Notes under the pieces: model-generated | The model's input: only the letters and a program-made list of their open reading frames with translations | Database searches by the model: none | What the model was told of the DNA's origin: nothing | Source: Pseudomonas sp. CCC3.1 | Lineage (GTDB): Bacteria; Pseudomonadota; Gammaproteobacteria; Pseudomonadales; Pseudomonadaceae | Assembly (NCBI RefSeq): GCF_034347405.1 | Contig: NZ_CP133778.1 | Span: 62,001-126,000 of the forward strand | Direction: 5' to 3' | Length of the DNA: 64,000 bases | Translations under genes and position numbers: made by a program | Shown: in pieces, positions 1 to 8,518 of the stretch | Layout: every line of letters starts with the position of its first letter | Position numbering within the stretch: position 1 is the first letter of the stretch

Positions 1-476
1 TCAACCCGCGCGATCCAAAACCTGCGGATGCTGGCAAGCCATCCAAGAGCGCCAAGCGCCGTGAAGCGCGTCAACTCGCGACTCAAGCGCTGTATCAGTG
101 GCACATGGCCAAGCAATCGTTGAACGAAATCGAAGCGCAGTTCCGCGTCGATAACGACTTCACCGACGTTGATGCGGCTTACTTCCGTGAAATCCTGCAC
201 GGCGTACCTGCGCACAAAGGCGAGATCGATGCGGCCCTGGTTCCGTGCCTGGACATCACCATCGAAGAACTCGACCCGGTTGAGCTGTCTGTTCTGCGCC
301 TGTCCACCTGGGAACTGATCAAGCGTGTCGACGTGCCTTACCGCGTTGTGATCAACGAAGGTATCGAACTGGCCAAGGTTTTCGGCTCTACCGACGGCCA
401 CAAGTTCGTCAACGGTGTGCTGGACAAACTGGCGCCACGCCTGCGTGAAGCTGAAGTCAAGGCTTACAAGCGCTAA
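1..476 (+). CDS. nusB: Transcription antitermination factor NusB (5' end cut off by window)
   Basis: NusB joins NusE (ribosomal protein S10) and binds boxA RNA to make rRNA operons resistant to Rho termination. The frame is open from base 3 and has no start in the window, so the first residues lie to the left; about 157 residues are visible. The visible protein begins with a basic stretch (SKSAKRREARQLATQALYQW) typical of the NusB N-terminus and ends with the conserved helix FVNGVLDKLAPRLR. In Pseudomonas this gene follows the riboflavin genes ribH/ribB and precedes thiL, which is the arrangement here (15 nt to thiL). The function is secure; only the start is missing. Confidence 0.95.
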   Translation, partial: NPRDPKPADAGKPSKSAKRREARQLATQALYQWHMAKQSLNEIEAQFRVDNDFTDVDAAYFREILHGVPAHKGEIDAALVPCLDITIEELDPVELSVLRLSTWELIKRVDVPYRVVINEGIELAKVFGSTDGHKFVNGVLDKLAPRLREAEVKAYKR

Positions 477-491
477 TCCGCGCTGCTGGCC

Positions 492-1457
492 ATGGGCGAA
501 TTTGAGCTGATCCGCAACTTCTTCGCTGCCGCGCCTTGCGCGCAAGGCGGCGTGGGTGTTGCTCTGGGCATCGGCGATGACTGCGCCCTGCTGGATGTTC
601 CCTTCGGGGAACAGCTGGCGATTTCCACCGACACCCTGGTAGCCGGGGTGCACTTCGCAGATCCTTGCGACCCTTTCTTGCTCGGTCAGCGTTCGCTGGC
701 AGTGGCGGCCAGTGATTTGGCGGCCATGGGCGCAACACCCCTCGCGTTTACCCTTGCCCTCACATTGCCGACGGTTGAAGCCGCCTGGCTGGATGCGTTT
801 GCGCGCGGCTTGAACCTCATGGCGCAGGCATGCGACCTGCGCCTGATCGGTGGCGACACCACGCGCGGGCCACTGTGCCTGACCGTGACGGTGTTTGGGC
901 GTGTGCCCAAAGGCCAGGCCCTTAGCCGCAGCGGTGCGCGCCCGGGGGACTTGCTGTGTGTGGGCGGGGAGTTGGGCAATGCCGCTGGCGCACTGCCGCT
1001 GGTCTTGGGCCAGCGCAGCACCACCCCGGCCATCGCCGAACCGTTGCTGGCGCATTACTGGTCGCCACAGCCGCAATTTGCGCTGGGCCAGGCCTTGCGC
1101 AGCAAAGCCACCTCGGCGCTGGACATCTCAGATGGCCTGCTGGCTGACTGTGGGCATATTGCACTGGCCTCGCGGGTGGGCTTGCAGATCGAAAACCATC
1201 GCGTACCCACCTCGTTGGCTCTGCAAGCATTTTTAGGCGACGCGGGTGCGCAGCAAGCGGCCTTGAGTGGCGGCGACGATTACGTACTGGCCTTCACCTT
1301 GCCAGCTGTTGAATTGCCGACCTTGCTTGCCGATGGCTGGCCGATCCACGTGATCGGCCGCGTGACTGAAGGGCAGGGCGTCAGCCTGATCGACGAACAC
1401 GGCCAAGACATCACCCCGGCAACCCGTGGTTACCAGCACTTCGGCTCAGTCCCGTAG
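492..1457 (+). CDS. thiL: Thiamine-monophosphate kinase ThiL
   Basis: ATP-dependent kinase that converts thiamine monophosphate to thiamine diphosphate, the last step of vitamin B1 synthesis in the cytoplasm. The 321-residue product has the normal length. It begins MGEFELIRNFF and carries the AIR-synthase-like signature GIGDDCALL, followed by STDTLVAGVHF and the LIGGDTTRG loop that binds nucleotide and metal. It lies 15 nt after nusB and probably shares its transcript. The TAG stop (1455-1457) is formed by the first bases of a REP palindrome. In other pseudomonads I recall pgpA directly after or overlapping thiL; it is absent here. Confidence 0.96.
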   Translation: MGEFELIRNFFAAAPCAQGGVGVALGIGDDCALLDVPFGEQLAISTDTLVAGVHFADPCDPFLLGQRSLAVAASDLAAMGATPLAFTLALTLPTVEAAWLDAFARGLNLMAQACDLRLIGGDTTRGPLCLTVTVFGRVPKGQALSRSGARPGDLLCVGGELGNAAGALPLVLGQRSTTPAIAEPLLAHYWSPQPQFALGQALRSKATSALDISDGLLADCGHIALASRVGLQIENHRVPTSLALQAFLGDAGAQQAALSGGDDYVLAFTLPAVELPTLLADGWPIHVIGRVTEGQGVSLIDEHGQDITPATRGYQHFGSVP

Positions 1458-1584
1458 CAGCTGCCGCAGGCTGCGTCCGATTGCGAAGCGATCGTGAAAT
1501 CAGGGTCCGCGGTTTAGCTATCAGCCCGCGTCAGCTGACTTTACGACGGCTGCGCCGCCGGACGCAGCCTGCGGCAGCTGCTAC
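1454..1584. repeat. REP/BIME-type long palindrome at the thiL 3' end
   Basis: The element starts GTAGCAGCTGCCGCAGGC and ends with the matching GCCTGCGGCAGCTGCTAC, with further pairing inside (GCTGCGTCCG against CGGACGCAGC). It would fold into one long hairpin of about 130 nt. It belongs to the same family as the copies at 39133, 47228 and 63433 but is the most diverged in its centre. The GTAG at its left end supplies the thiL stop codon. Such elements usually sit between genes and may act as terminators or RNA stabilisers. Confidence 0.85.
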
Positions 1585-1715
1585 GGAATCGTGCGCAGAG
1601 CCATCAAACTTTTTGATCTTTATCTCCGATAATTCAGCCTAAGCGTCTGTAGGAACCTCCTGTTACAATGCCGCCTCTGCGAATCTCCAGTCCTCACACT
1701 GATCAGGAGCACACG

Positions 1716-2333
1716 GTGCCCGTCGTTTTCGTTGCCGCTTGCAAGTTACCCACCCCCTTTGCCGAATTCACCATGCATGGCTTCCTCGAGAAAGCCACGG
1801 GTCGTGAACACGTTGTGCTCAGTTTGGGCGACGTGGCGGATGGCGCTCCTGTATTGGGGCGAGTGCATTCCGAATGCCTGACCGGCGATGCCTTGTTCAG
1901 CCAGCGCTGTGACTGCGGCTCGCAACTCGAAGCCGCCTTGCAGGCCATCGCCCGCGAAGGCCGTGGCGTGCTGCTGTACCTGCGTCAGGAAGGACGCGGC
2001 ATTGGTTTGCTGAACAAAGTCCGCGCTTACGAGCTGCAAGATGGTGGCGCCGACACGGTTGAAGCCAACGAGCGTCTGGGCTTTGCGGCCGATCAGCGTG
2101 ATTACGCGATCTGCCTGCCAATGCTCGAACATCTGGGTGTGAAGTCGTTGCGTCTGATGACCAACAACCCGCGCAAGGTCAAAGCCTTGACCGACATGGG
2201 CATCACCGTGGCTGAGCGCGTGCCGCTGCACACGGGGCACAACCCGCACAACAAACTGTATCTGGCGACCAAAGCCAACAAACTCGGGCACATGATGGGC
2301 AATCAGCACCAAAGCGAGGCTGATCCGGCGTGA
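1716..2333 (+). CDS. ribA: GTP cyclohydrolase II RibA
   Basis: Opens the imidazole ring of GTP to give the first committed intermediate of riboflavin synthesis. I place the start at GTG 1716 because CAGGAGC lies 5 nt upstream and the product then begins VPVVFVAACKLPTPF like other Pseudomonas RibA proteins (205 residues); an earlier in-frame ATG at 1668 would add 16 unrelated residues. The three zinc cysteines are visible in GDALFSQRCDCGSQLE together with the upstream SECLTG. The catalytic region LRQEGRGIGLLNK and MTNNPRK are also present. It overlaps the next gene by 4 nt. This is the single-domain enzyme, without a RibB domain. Confidence 0.95.
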   Translation: MPVVFVAACKLPTPFAEFTMHGFLEKATGREHVVLSLGDVADGAPVLGRVHSECLTGDALFSQRCDCGSQLEAALQAIAREGRGVLLYLRQEGRGIGLLNKVRAYELQDGGADTVEANERLGFAADQRDYAICLPMLEHLGVKSLRLMTNNPRKVKALTDMGITVAERVPLHTGHNPHNKLYLATKANKLGHMMGNQHQSEADPA

Positions 2334-2749
2334 CCCGGGGGCAAATCCGTCGCCGCCTGAGCTTCAGTTGGTGGCAGCAGTTGTTCCTGACGCTGCTGCC
2401 CTTGTTGCTGGTCACTCTTGTCTTTGGCACGTCTGAGCCGTTACTGCCGACACTGGCCATGCCGTTGTTTATCGCTGGCGTGGCCTCGATGTTTGTCACC
2501 CTGCGCTTTTTCGGTCCTTACAAACACGGCCTGATCGCCCTGCAAAAAGCCCTTGATACCCCGCAAGAACCCACTGCCTGGGCTGAACTGACGCGTGTTC
2601 GCCGCACGGCCTTGCTGGTCGCTGGCTTGCCGACCTGGATCGCGGCGCTGGCGGTCTTTGTCGGGCTCGAAGGTGTGCCGTTGTGTCTGCTGACCCTCTC
2701 CACGCTGGTGCTGTTTTACCTGTACCGCGTCCCGCGTCAGGTGGGCTGA
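2330..2749 (+). CDS. Small inner-membrane protein of unknown function between ribA and btuF
   Basis: A 139-residue protein with a GTG start at 2330 that overlaps the ribA stop. It has a basic N-terminus (RRRLSFSWWQQ), a hydrophobic pair around residues 15-60 (LFLTLLPLLLVTLVF; AMPLFIAGVASMFVTL), a soluble middle (HGLIALQKALDTPQEPTAW) and two more hydrophobic segments near the C-terminus. Four membrane helices are likely. Homologues occupy the same place next to ribA in other pseudomonads and are sometimes called MFS transporters, but the protein is far too short for that family. Translational coupling with ribA and btuF on both sides suggests one operon. The function is unknown. Confidence 0.8.
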   Translation: MTRGQIRRRLSFSWWQQLFLTLLPLLLVTLVFGTSEPLLPTLAMPLFIAGVASMFVTLRFFGPYKHGLIALQKALDTPQEPTAWAELTRVRRTALLVAGLPTWIAALAVFVGLEGVPLCLLTLSTLVLFYLYRVPRQVG

Positions 2750-3552
2750 TGCGCCTCTGGCTGGCGGTCTTGCTGCTGGCCGTGGGCCTGCCCTGCATGG
2801 CCGCCCCCCGCGTTATCAGCCTGGCGCCGTCCTTGACTGAAACAGTGGTCGAGTTGGGGGCTGCCGATCTGTTGGTCGGTCGTCTCGATGCTGGCGAATC
2901 TTCGCCTGAACTCGCCGCCGTACCGTCTGTAGGCCGTTATGGGCAGTTGGACATGGAGCGCTTACTCAGCTTGCAACCCGACTTGATCTTGCTCTGGCCC
3001 GGCAGTGTTGGCGTTGCACAGCGCGAACAGTTGCGTCGCCTCAACATCCCGACCTACAGCGCTGAACCGAAAAGTCTCGATCAACTGGCTGACCAGGTCC
3101 AAGCCTTGGCGGATGCCTTGGGGCGCCCGCAACGTGGGCATGAACTGGCCGGGCAACTGCGTCAACGTCTGGCCCAACTGCGTGAGCAGTACGCGCGCGA
3201 AAAACCACTGCGGGTGTTTTATCAGGTCTGGGATCAGCCGTTGTACACCCTTGGCGGCGGGCAAATCATCAGTGACGCACTGGCGGTGTGCGGGGCGAGC
3301 AATGTGTTTGCTGATTTAAAACTGCCTGCGCCACAGGTCAGCATCGAGGCCGTGTTGCAGCGTAATCCCGACGTGATCATTGCCGGAACCCAGGGTCAAC
3401 TGGACGCCTGGAAAGCCTGGCCGCAGATCGATGCGGTCAAGCATGGGCGCTTGTTGTTACTGAACGACAAAGGTCTGGAACGCCCGAGCGGGCAGATGCT
3501 GGAAGCGACAGGCAAGCTGTGTGAGCAACTGAAAAACACCGAACCCCTGTAG
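2749..3552 (+). CDS. btuF: Periplasmic cobalamin-binding protein BtuF
   Basis: Periplasmic vitamin B12-binding component of the BtuCD importer. Start ATG 2749 overlaps the preceding stop (TGATG). It opens with a signal peptide (MRLWLAVLLLAVGLPCMAA, cleavage near residue 19), followed by the BtuF/FhuD-type fold: RVISLAPSLTETVVELGA, SVGRYGQLDMERLLSLQPDLIL and a long helix with QALADALGR linking two lobes. The mature length (about 248 residues) fits the family. The receptor gene btuB is convergent just downstream, but no btuC or btuD is in the window, so permease and ATPase must be encoded elsewhere. The stop codon TAG lies at the start of a REP-like sequence. Confidence 0.88.
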   Translation: MRLWLAVLLLAVGLPCMAAPRVISLAPSLTETVVELGAADLLVGRLDAGESSPELAAVPSVGRYGQLDMERLLSLQPDLILLWPGSVGVAQREQLRRLNIPTYSAEPKSLDQLADQVQALADALGRPQRGHELAGQLRQRLAQLREQYAREKPLRVFYQVWDQPLYTLGGGQIISDALAVCGASNVFADLKLPAPQVSIEAVLQRNPDVIIAGTQGQLDAWKAWPQIDAVKHGRLLLLNDKGLERPSGQMLEATGKLCEQLKNTEPL

Positions 3553-3563
3553 CCGCTGCCGAA

Positions 3564-3597
3564 GGCTGCAATGGGCTACGCAGCAGCCCCGTTTTTT
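3564..3597 (+). terminator. Intrinsic terminator after btuF
   Basis: GGCTGC (3564-3569) can pair with GCAGCC (3583-3588), and an alternative stem GGGCT/AGCCC (3573-3577 with 3585-3589) ends next to CGTTTTTT. A GC-rich hairpin followed by six T residues fits a Rho-independent terminator for the ribA-btuF transcript. The minus-strand side has no T run, so it is unlikely to serve btuB. Confidence 0.65.
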
Positions 3598-3608
3598 GAA
3601 TGTTGAGA

Positions 3609-5486
3609 TTAAAAAGTAGGCGTCCAAGTAACAGCCAACTGCACCGAGCGTCGCGCTTCGCGATAGCCGTAATAGTTGCCGTCATAGCTGTACAACGCGC
3701 GGGTGAAGGTCTTGTCCAGCAGGTTATCGACCTTCAAATCGAGCCGGACTTCTGAGCTGGCTTCCCAGTTGCCGCGAAGCCCCAGCAGTCCATATCCGCC
3801 AATCGCTTGCGTGTTGTCTTCGTCATTAAAGCTGCTGCTCACCGCTTGCCACGTGGCGCCGACACCGAACAGGTCGAACTGGCGATCCAGATCCAGGCTC
3901 AACGTTCGGCGTGCCCGGCGGCTCAAGGTATGGCCCGTGTCGCGGTCTCGCGGGTCGATCATCGCAACGCCCAGGCTGCTCTGCCAGCCGAACCATTCCT
4001 GGCGCAAAGCACTTTCGAACCCTGTGATCCGCGCCGCGCCGATGTTCTGCGGGATAAAGTCAGCGTCGGCCACAATCGCGTCACGAATATCGGTGCGATA
4101 AAGCGACGTTTCCAGTCGGCTGGCGTCGCTCAACTGGCTGCGCCATTGCACTTCGTAGGTCTTGGAAGACTCAGGTTTAAGGTTTGGATTGCTGTAGTTC
4201 GGGTAGTACAAATCGTTGAACGTTGGCGCCCGAAACCCTTCGCTGTAAGACAGCAACACGTCGTTGTCACTGTTCAAGGGCCGCGTCAGGCTGGCGCTCC
4301 AGGTGTTGTGGCTGCCGAACTGCTGGTTCTGATCGTGGCGCAGGCCGATCTCGGTCGAAAATGAGTCGCCATGAAAGCGGTGTTGAACAAACGCGGCACG
4401 ATTCCAACGGCTGTCTTCATCGAAAACGGTGCTGCTGCGCACCCTGTCTTCGTAGGCATCAGCCCCCAGAATCAGGCTGTTCTGCTCGTTCAGCGTCAGG
4501 TTGTTTTGCCAGTTCAATGACTCGCGATAGGTGTTGAAGCTATAAATGTCAGCGCTGAGCTTGTCGCGGGTCTTTTCGCGGTTTTCGCTGTGGCCCAACT
4601 CCAGACGTGAGTTCCAGTGGTCCGTCAGTTGCGCGTCGATAAAACTGCCGACACTGCTGATATCGAAATCGCTGTAGGGCTGCTGACCACTGACGCTCAT
4701 CGTGTCGGGGTCCCAGCGTCCAAACGGGTTGTCGAACTCGGTTTTGCCGGTGTTCTTGATTGCCGTCAGGCCGACTTCAAGATCGTCGCTCAAGAAATGA
4801 CTGAGGTTCAGGCTCAAGGACGTGTTGCGGTACGCGTCATGGTCGTTGTCGCTGGGGAAGGATGCGTGGGTACGATTAATGCCCGCCGTGCTTTCCAGGC
4901 TGCCGCTCAGGTTGTAGCGGGTTTGCGCATCGCCACCCGACACGCCGAGGCTGTTTTCTGTGCTGCCATAACTGCCCACTGCGCTGTGTAAACGCAACTG
5001 CGGCGGCTGGTCGGCGCCACGGCGGGTGAAAACCTGAATCACCCCGCCAATCGCATCGCTGCCGTAGATCGCCGAACGAGCGCCGCGCAGTACTTCCACG
5101 CGCTCAATCTGATCGATGTTCAGGTATTGCAGGTTGCTGTCGGCCGACGTGGCATTGGCCATGCGCTGGCCGTCGACCAGCACCAGGCTTTGTGCCGATT
5201 TGGTCCCGCGAATATAAATGCCCGGCAAAGAACCGCTCCCGCCACTGCTGGCCACTTGCACGCCTGGCACCCGGCTTAGCAGGTCGGTGAGGCTGGTGGG
5301 TTGCAGGCGGTCGATGTCGTCGCGGGTGAACACCGTATTGGCGCTGCTGCTGTCTGCGCGCGCTTCAACCTGGCGGCTGCCGGTGATCAATGTTTGCGGG
5401 AGTTTGAGCGCATCTTCGCGCTCAAGGGTGTCGGCCAATAAAGGGCTGGCGGGGATAAGTCCGAGTAACAGTGCGAAGTGTTTCAT
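3609..5486 (-). CDS. btuB: TonB-dependent vitamin B12 outer-membrane receptor BtuB
   Basis: Imports cobalamin across the outer membrane with TonB energy. The 625-residue product has a signal peptide (MKHFALLLGLIPASPLLA). A TonB-box-like region follows (LPQTLITGSRQ), then a plug domain with the typical IYIRGTKSAQSLVLVDG, IERVEVLRGARSAIYGSDA and GGVIQVFTRRG. A 22-strand-type barrel follows and ends in the aromatic SVQLAVTWTPTF. The strongest argument for BtuB rather than a siderophore receptor is its convergent pairing with btuF. A cobalamin riboswitch would be expected upstream, but the 114-nt gap to dxs holds only a REP palindrome. Confidence 0.88.
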   Translation of the reverse strand: MKHFALLLGLIPASPLLADTLEREDALKLPQTLITGSRQVEARADSSSANTVFTRDDIDRLQPTSLTDLLSRVPGVQVASSGGSGSLPGIYIRGTKSAQSLVLVDGQRMANATSADSNLQYLNIDQIERVEVLRGARSAIYGSDAIGGVIQVFTRRGADQPPQLRLHSAVGSYGSTENSLGVSGGDAQTRYNLSGSLESTAGINRTHASFPSDNDHDAYRNTSLSLNLSHFLSDDLEVGLTAIKNTGKTEFDNPFGRWDPDTMSVSGQQPYSDFDISSVGSFIDAQLTDHWNSRLELGHSENREKTRDKLSADIYSFNTYRESLNWQNNLTLNEQNSLILGADAYEDRVRSSTVFDEDSRWNRAAFVQHRFHGDSFSTEIGLRHDQNQQFGSHNTWSASLTRPLNSDNDVLLSYSEGFRAPTFNDLYYPNYSNPNLKPESSKTYEVQWRSQLSDASRLETSLYRTDIRDAIVADADFIPQNIGAARITGFESALRQEWFGWQSSLGVAMIDPRDRDTGHTLSRRARRTLSLDLDRQFDLFGVGATWQAVSSSFNDEDNTQAIGGYGLLGLRGNWEASSEVRLDLKVDNLLDKTFTRALYSYDGNYYGYREARRSVQLAVTWTPTF

Positions 5487-5500
5487 GGGGTCCGAACTCT

Positions 5501-5590
5501 GTAGTCGCTGCCGCAGGCTGCGATAAGGACCGCAGGGTCTTCGAGAAACGGGTTGCTATGCAACCCTTCGCAGCCTGTGGCAGCGACTAC
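5501..5590. repeat. REP palindrome between dxs and btuB
   Basis: Left arm GTAGTCGCTGCCGCAGGCTG pairs with right arm CAGCCTGTGGCAGCGACTAC; an inner stem GGGTTG/CAACCC lies at its centre. The element fills almost the whole 114-nt gap, ending 14 nt from the btuB start codon. It would fold in the btuB leader RNA if dxs and btuB are co-transcribed. Confidence 0.85.
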
Positions 5591-5600
5591 AGTGCTGTTT

Positions 5601-7499
5601 TTATAATCCCAGCAATTGCATGCGCTGGCGCACCGACGCTTCAATGCCGGCCGCATCCAGACCGCATTCAGCCAGCATCTGGCTCGGCTTGGCGTGTTCG
5701 ACGTAGACGTCCGGCAAGCCCAGATGCAGCACCGACTTGAGCACGTTTTCACGGGCCAGGAACTCACTGACCGCCGCGCCTGCACCGCCCATGATGGCGT
5801 TCTCTTCAAGGGTCACCAGCAACGCATGGCTGTCAGCCATTTCGCGTACCAGCGCTTCGTCCATTGGCTTCACAAAACGCATGTCGACCACGGTGGCGTC
5901 GATTTTTTCCGCAACCTGCAGGGCTTCAGCCAATTGCACGCCAAACACCAGCATCGCCACGTTGCTGCCTTGACGACGAATCACCCCTTTGCCGATTTCC
6001 AGCGGCTCAAGGGTTTTCTCGATTGGCGCATTCGGGCCTGTGCCGCGCGGGTAGCGCACCGCTGCCGGACCGTTGTACAGATGGCCGGTGGTGAGCATTT
6101 TGCGCAATTCGTTCTCATCGCTCGGAGTCATGATGACCATGCCCGGGATGCAGCGCAGGAAAGACAGGTCGAAGCTGCCTGCGTGGGTCGGGCCGTCTTC
6201 GCCCACCAGACCGGCACGGTCGATGGCGAACAGCACGTCCAGGTTTTGCACGGCAACGTCATGCACCAGTTGGTCGTAACCACGCTGCAAGAACGTCGAA
6301 TAAATCGCGACAACCGGTTTTGAACCTTCGCAGGCCATGCCCGCAGCAAAGGTGACGGCGTGCTGCTCGGCAATCGCAACGTCGAAGTAACGCGATGGGA
6401 AGCGCTCACTGAACTTGATCAGGTCCGAGCCTTCTTTCATCGCTGGCGTAATACCCACCAAGCGTTGATCTTCTGCGGCCATGTCACACAGCCAGTCGCC
6501 AAACACCGCGGAGTACTTCGGCCCACTCGATACTTTGGGTGCGACTTTTGGCGCATCCAGTGGCTCAAGCTTGGTAATCGCGTGGTAGCCAATCGGGTCG
6601 GCTTCGGCCGGGGCAAAGCCTTTGCCCTTTTTAGTCACGATATGCAGGAACTGCGGGCCTTTGAGGTCACGCATGTTGCGCAGCGTCGCGATCAGGGTCG
6701 GCAGGTCGTGGCCATCAATGGGCCCGATGTAGTTCCAGCCCAGCTCTTCGAACAGGGTGCCGGGCACCAGCATGCCTTTGGCGTATTCTTCGGTGCGGCG
6801 GGCAATTTCCCAGGCACCGGGCAGGCGCGACAGTACTTTTTTACTGCCTTCGCGCATGCTGGCGTAGGTGCGGCTCGACAGGATTTTGGCCAGGTAATTG
6901 GACAATCCACCGACATTGCGCGAAATCGACATGTCGTTGTCGTTAAGGATCACCAGCATGTTGGCATTCACTTCGGGCGCGTGGTTCAGCGCCTCAAAGG
7001 CCATGCCTGCGGTCAGTGCGCCGTCGCCAATCACCGCGATGGCCTTGCGCTCGCTGTTTTGCAGGCGGGCCGCAATGGCCATGCCCAAGGCGGCGCTGAT
7101 CGAGGTGCTGGAATGGCCGACGCCAAAGGTGTCGTACTCGCTCTCGGCGCGGCGCGGGAATGCCGCAACGCCGTCCTTCTGGCGCAGTGTTGCCATCTGG
7201 TCGCGACGGCCGGTGAGGATCTTGTGCGGATACGCCTGATGACCCACGTCCCACACCAGCCGGTCATCCGGGGTGTCAAACACGTAGTGCAACGCGATGG
7301 TCAGCTCAATGACCCCAAGACCGGCACCAAAATGCCCGCCTGTCTGGCCAACGGTATAGAGCAATTCCAGGCGCAATTCATCGGCCAGGGTTTCCAGCTC
7401 GGCTTCCGCTAAACGGCGCAGGCCAACAGGCGTGCCCGCTCGGTCGAGCAGGGGCGTAGTTGGGCGCTTGCGGGGAATCTCTTGAAACGTCGTTGGCAT
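5601..7499 (-). CDS. dxs: 1-deoxy-D-xylulose-5-phosphate synthase Dxs
   Basis: Condenses pyruvate with glyceraldehyde 3-phosphate to form DXP, the entry step of the MEP isoprenoid pathway and a precursor for thiamine and pyridoxal. The 632 residues match the usual length. The thiamine-diphosphate motif GDGALTAGMAFEALNHA ends in LVILNDNDMSIS. The transketolase-like pyrimidine domain has RGYDQLVHDVAVQNLDV, and the C-terminal domain is complete. The His loop in LVWDVGHQAYPHKILTGR is present. It lies 131 nt downstream of ispA on the same strand, so two adjacent MEP-pathway genes may be transcribed together. Confidence 0.97.
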   Translation of the reverse strand: MPTTFQEIPRKRPTTPLLDRAGTPVGLRRLAEAELETLADELRLELLYTVGQTGGHFGAGLGVIELTIALHYVFDTPDDRLVWDVGHQAYPHKILTGRRDQMATLRQKDGVAAFPRRAESEYDTFGVGHSSTSISAALGMAIAARLQNSERKAIAVIGDGALTAGMAFEALNHAPEVNANMLVILNDNDMSISRNVGGLSNYLAKILSSRTYASMREGSKKVLSRLPGAWEIARRTEEYAKGMLVPGTLFEELGWNYIGPIDGHDLPTLIATLRNMRDLKGPQFLHIVTKKGKGFAPAEADPIGYHAITKLEPLDAPKVAPKVSSGPKYSAVFGDWLCDMAAEDQRLVGITPAMKEGSDLIKFSERFPSRYFDVAIAEQHAVTFAAGMACEGSKPVVAIYSTFLQRGYDQLVHDVAVQNLDVLFAIDRAGLVGEDGPTHAGSFDLSFLRCIPGMVIMTPSDENELRKMLTTGHLYNGPAAVRYPRGTGPNAPIEKTLEPLEIGKGVIRRQGSNVAMLVFGVQLAEALQVAEKIDATVVDMRFVKPMDEALVREMADSHALLVTLEENAIMGGAGAAVSEFLARENVLKSVLHLGLPDVYVEHAKPSQMLAECGLDAAGIEASVRQRMQLLGL

Positions 7500-7530
7500 C
7501 AGGCGAATCGTTATAGGTATAGAAAGAGGC

Positions 7531-7560
7531 GGCAGTTTACCTTAACGAACGTAAGCTGCC
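7531..7560. other. Hairpin in the ispA-dxs gap
   Basis: GGCAGTTTAC (7531-7540) pairs with GTAAGCTGCC (7551-7560) with one G-U pair and a 10-nt loop. On the minus strand it is followed by GCCTCTTTCT, which is only a weak T tract. It could be a partial terminator or a processing site between ispA and dxs. Confidence 0.4.
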
Positions 7561-7630
7561 CACGCAGTCTGGTATTCCTTAGTCAGACCTTGGCATTACT
7601 TGCTGTGCGAAATAATCGCTTGCAACAGGC

Positions 7631-8518
7631 TTAGTGGCGGCGTTCCACGATATAACGCGCCAATTCTCTCAAGGGCTCTGCCGCTGCATCAAAAGGTCGC
7701 AGGGCAGCGAGCGCCTGATCGCGCAGCTCCAGGGCATAGCGTTTGGCTTGCTCCAGCCCCATCAGTGCCGGGTAGGTAGGTTTATCGCGTGCAACGTCAG
7801 CCCCTTGGCGCTTGCCCAGGGTGGCGGTGTCACTTTCAACATCCAGAATGTCGTCCTGAACCTGAAACGCCAGACCAATGGCCCGCGCATAGACACTCAG
7901 CGCCTGCAAGTCAGCCGGTTGTGCACAACCGCTGGCCAGAGCCCCCAGTTGCACGCTGGCTTCTATCAGGGCGCCGGTCTTGTGCCGGTGCATGTATTCC
8001 AGCGCGGTTTGATCCAGCTTGAGCCCGACGGAGCCCAGATCAATCGCTTGTCCGCCCACCATCCCTGCCGGGCCTGCTGCGAAGGCCAGGGCCGTCACCA
8101 TGCGCAAGCGCGTTTCGGCATCCAGGGTATTGAGGGTGGGGTCGAGCAGGGCGCTGAAGGCCAGGCTTTGCAGGCCATCGCCCGCCAAAATTGCGCACGC
8201 TTCATCGAACGCCTTGTGGGTCGTTGGTTGGCCGCGTCGCAGATCATCATCGTCCATTGCGGGCAAATCATCATGCACCAGCGAATAGGCGTGGATCAGC
8301 TCCACCGCACAGGCCGCGCCGTTGGCCTGCTCGGGCGCACTGCCCAGGGCTTCGCAGGCGGCATAGGCCAACAACGGCCGAACGCGTTTGCCACCATTCA
8401 TCACGCTATAGCGCATGGCCTCGTAAAGACGGGCCAACTCCGGCGCGGGAGCTGCAAACAAGCGCTCAAGAGCCGCGTTGACGCGGGCCTGGCTGCTGGT
8501 TTGGTAGGCATCAATCAT
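7631..8518 (-). CDS. ispA: Farnesyl diphosphate synthase IspA
   Basis: Prenyl transferase that builds C15 farnesyl diphosphate from IPP and DMAPP/GPP for quinones and undecaprenyl carriers. The 295-residue length is normal. The first aspartate-rich motif is DDLPAMDDDDLRRG, the second is QVQDDILDVESD, and KTGALIEASVQLGALASG lies between them. Two small residues before the first motif (YSLVHDDL) agree with a short-chain (C15) enzyme. It overlaps xseB by 4 nt (ATGA), the standard Pseudomonas order xseB-ispA-dxs. Confidence 0.96.
   Translation of the reverse strand: MIDAYQTSSQARVNAALERLFAAPAPELARLYEAMRYSVMNGGKRVRPLLAYAACEALGSAPEQANGAACAVELIHAYSLVHDDLPAMDDDDLRRGQPTTHKAFDEACAILAGDGLQSLAFSALLDPTLNTLDAETRLRMVTALAFAAGPAGMVGGQAIDLGSVGLKLDQTALEYMHRHKTGALIEASVQLGALASGCAQPADLQALSVYARAIGLAFQVQDDILDVESDTATLGKRQGADVARDKPTYPALMGLEQAKRYALELRDQALAALRPFDAAAEPLRELARYIVERRH

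Noticed and set aside
5487..5600. Cobalamin riboswitch before btuB
   Set aside because: The gap is too short and is taken up by a REP palindrome; no B12-box-like sequence was seen.
6360..7412. 350-codon plus-strand frame inside dxs
   Set aside because: Antisense shadow of Dxs; rich in His/Gln/Arg, without recognisable domains.
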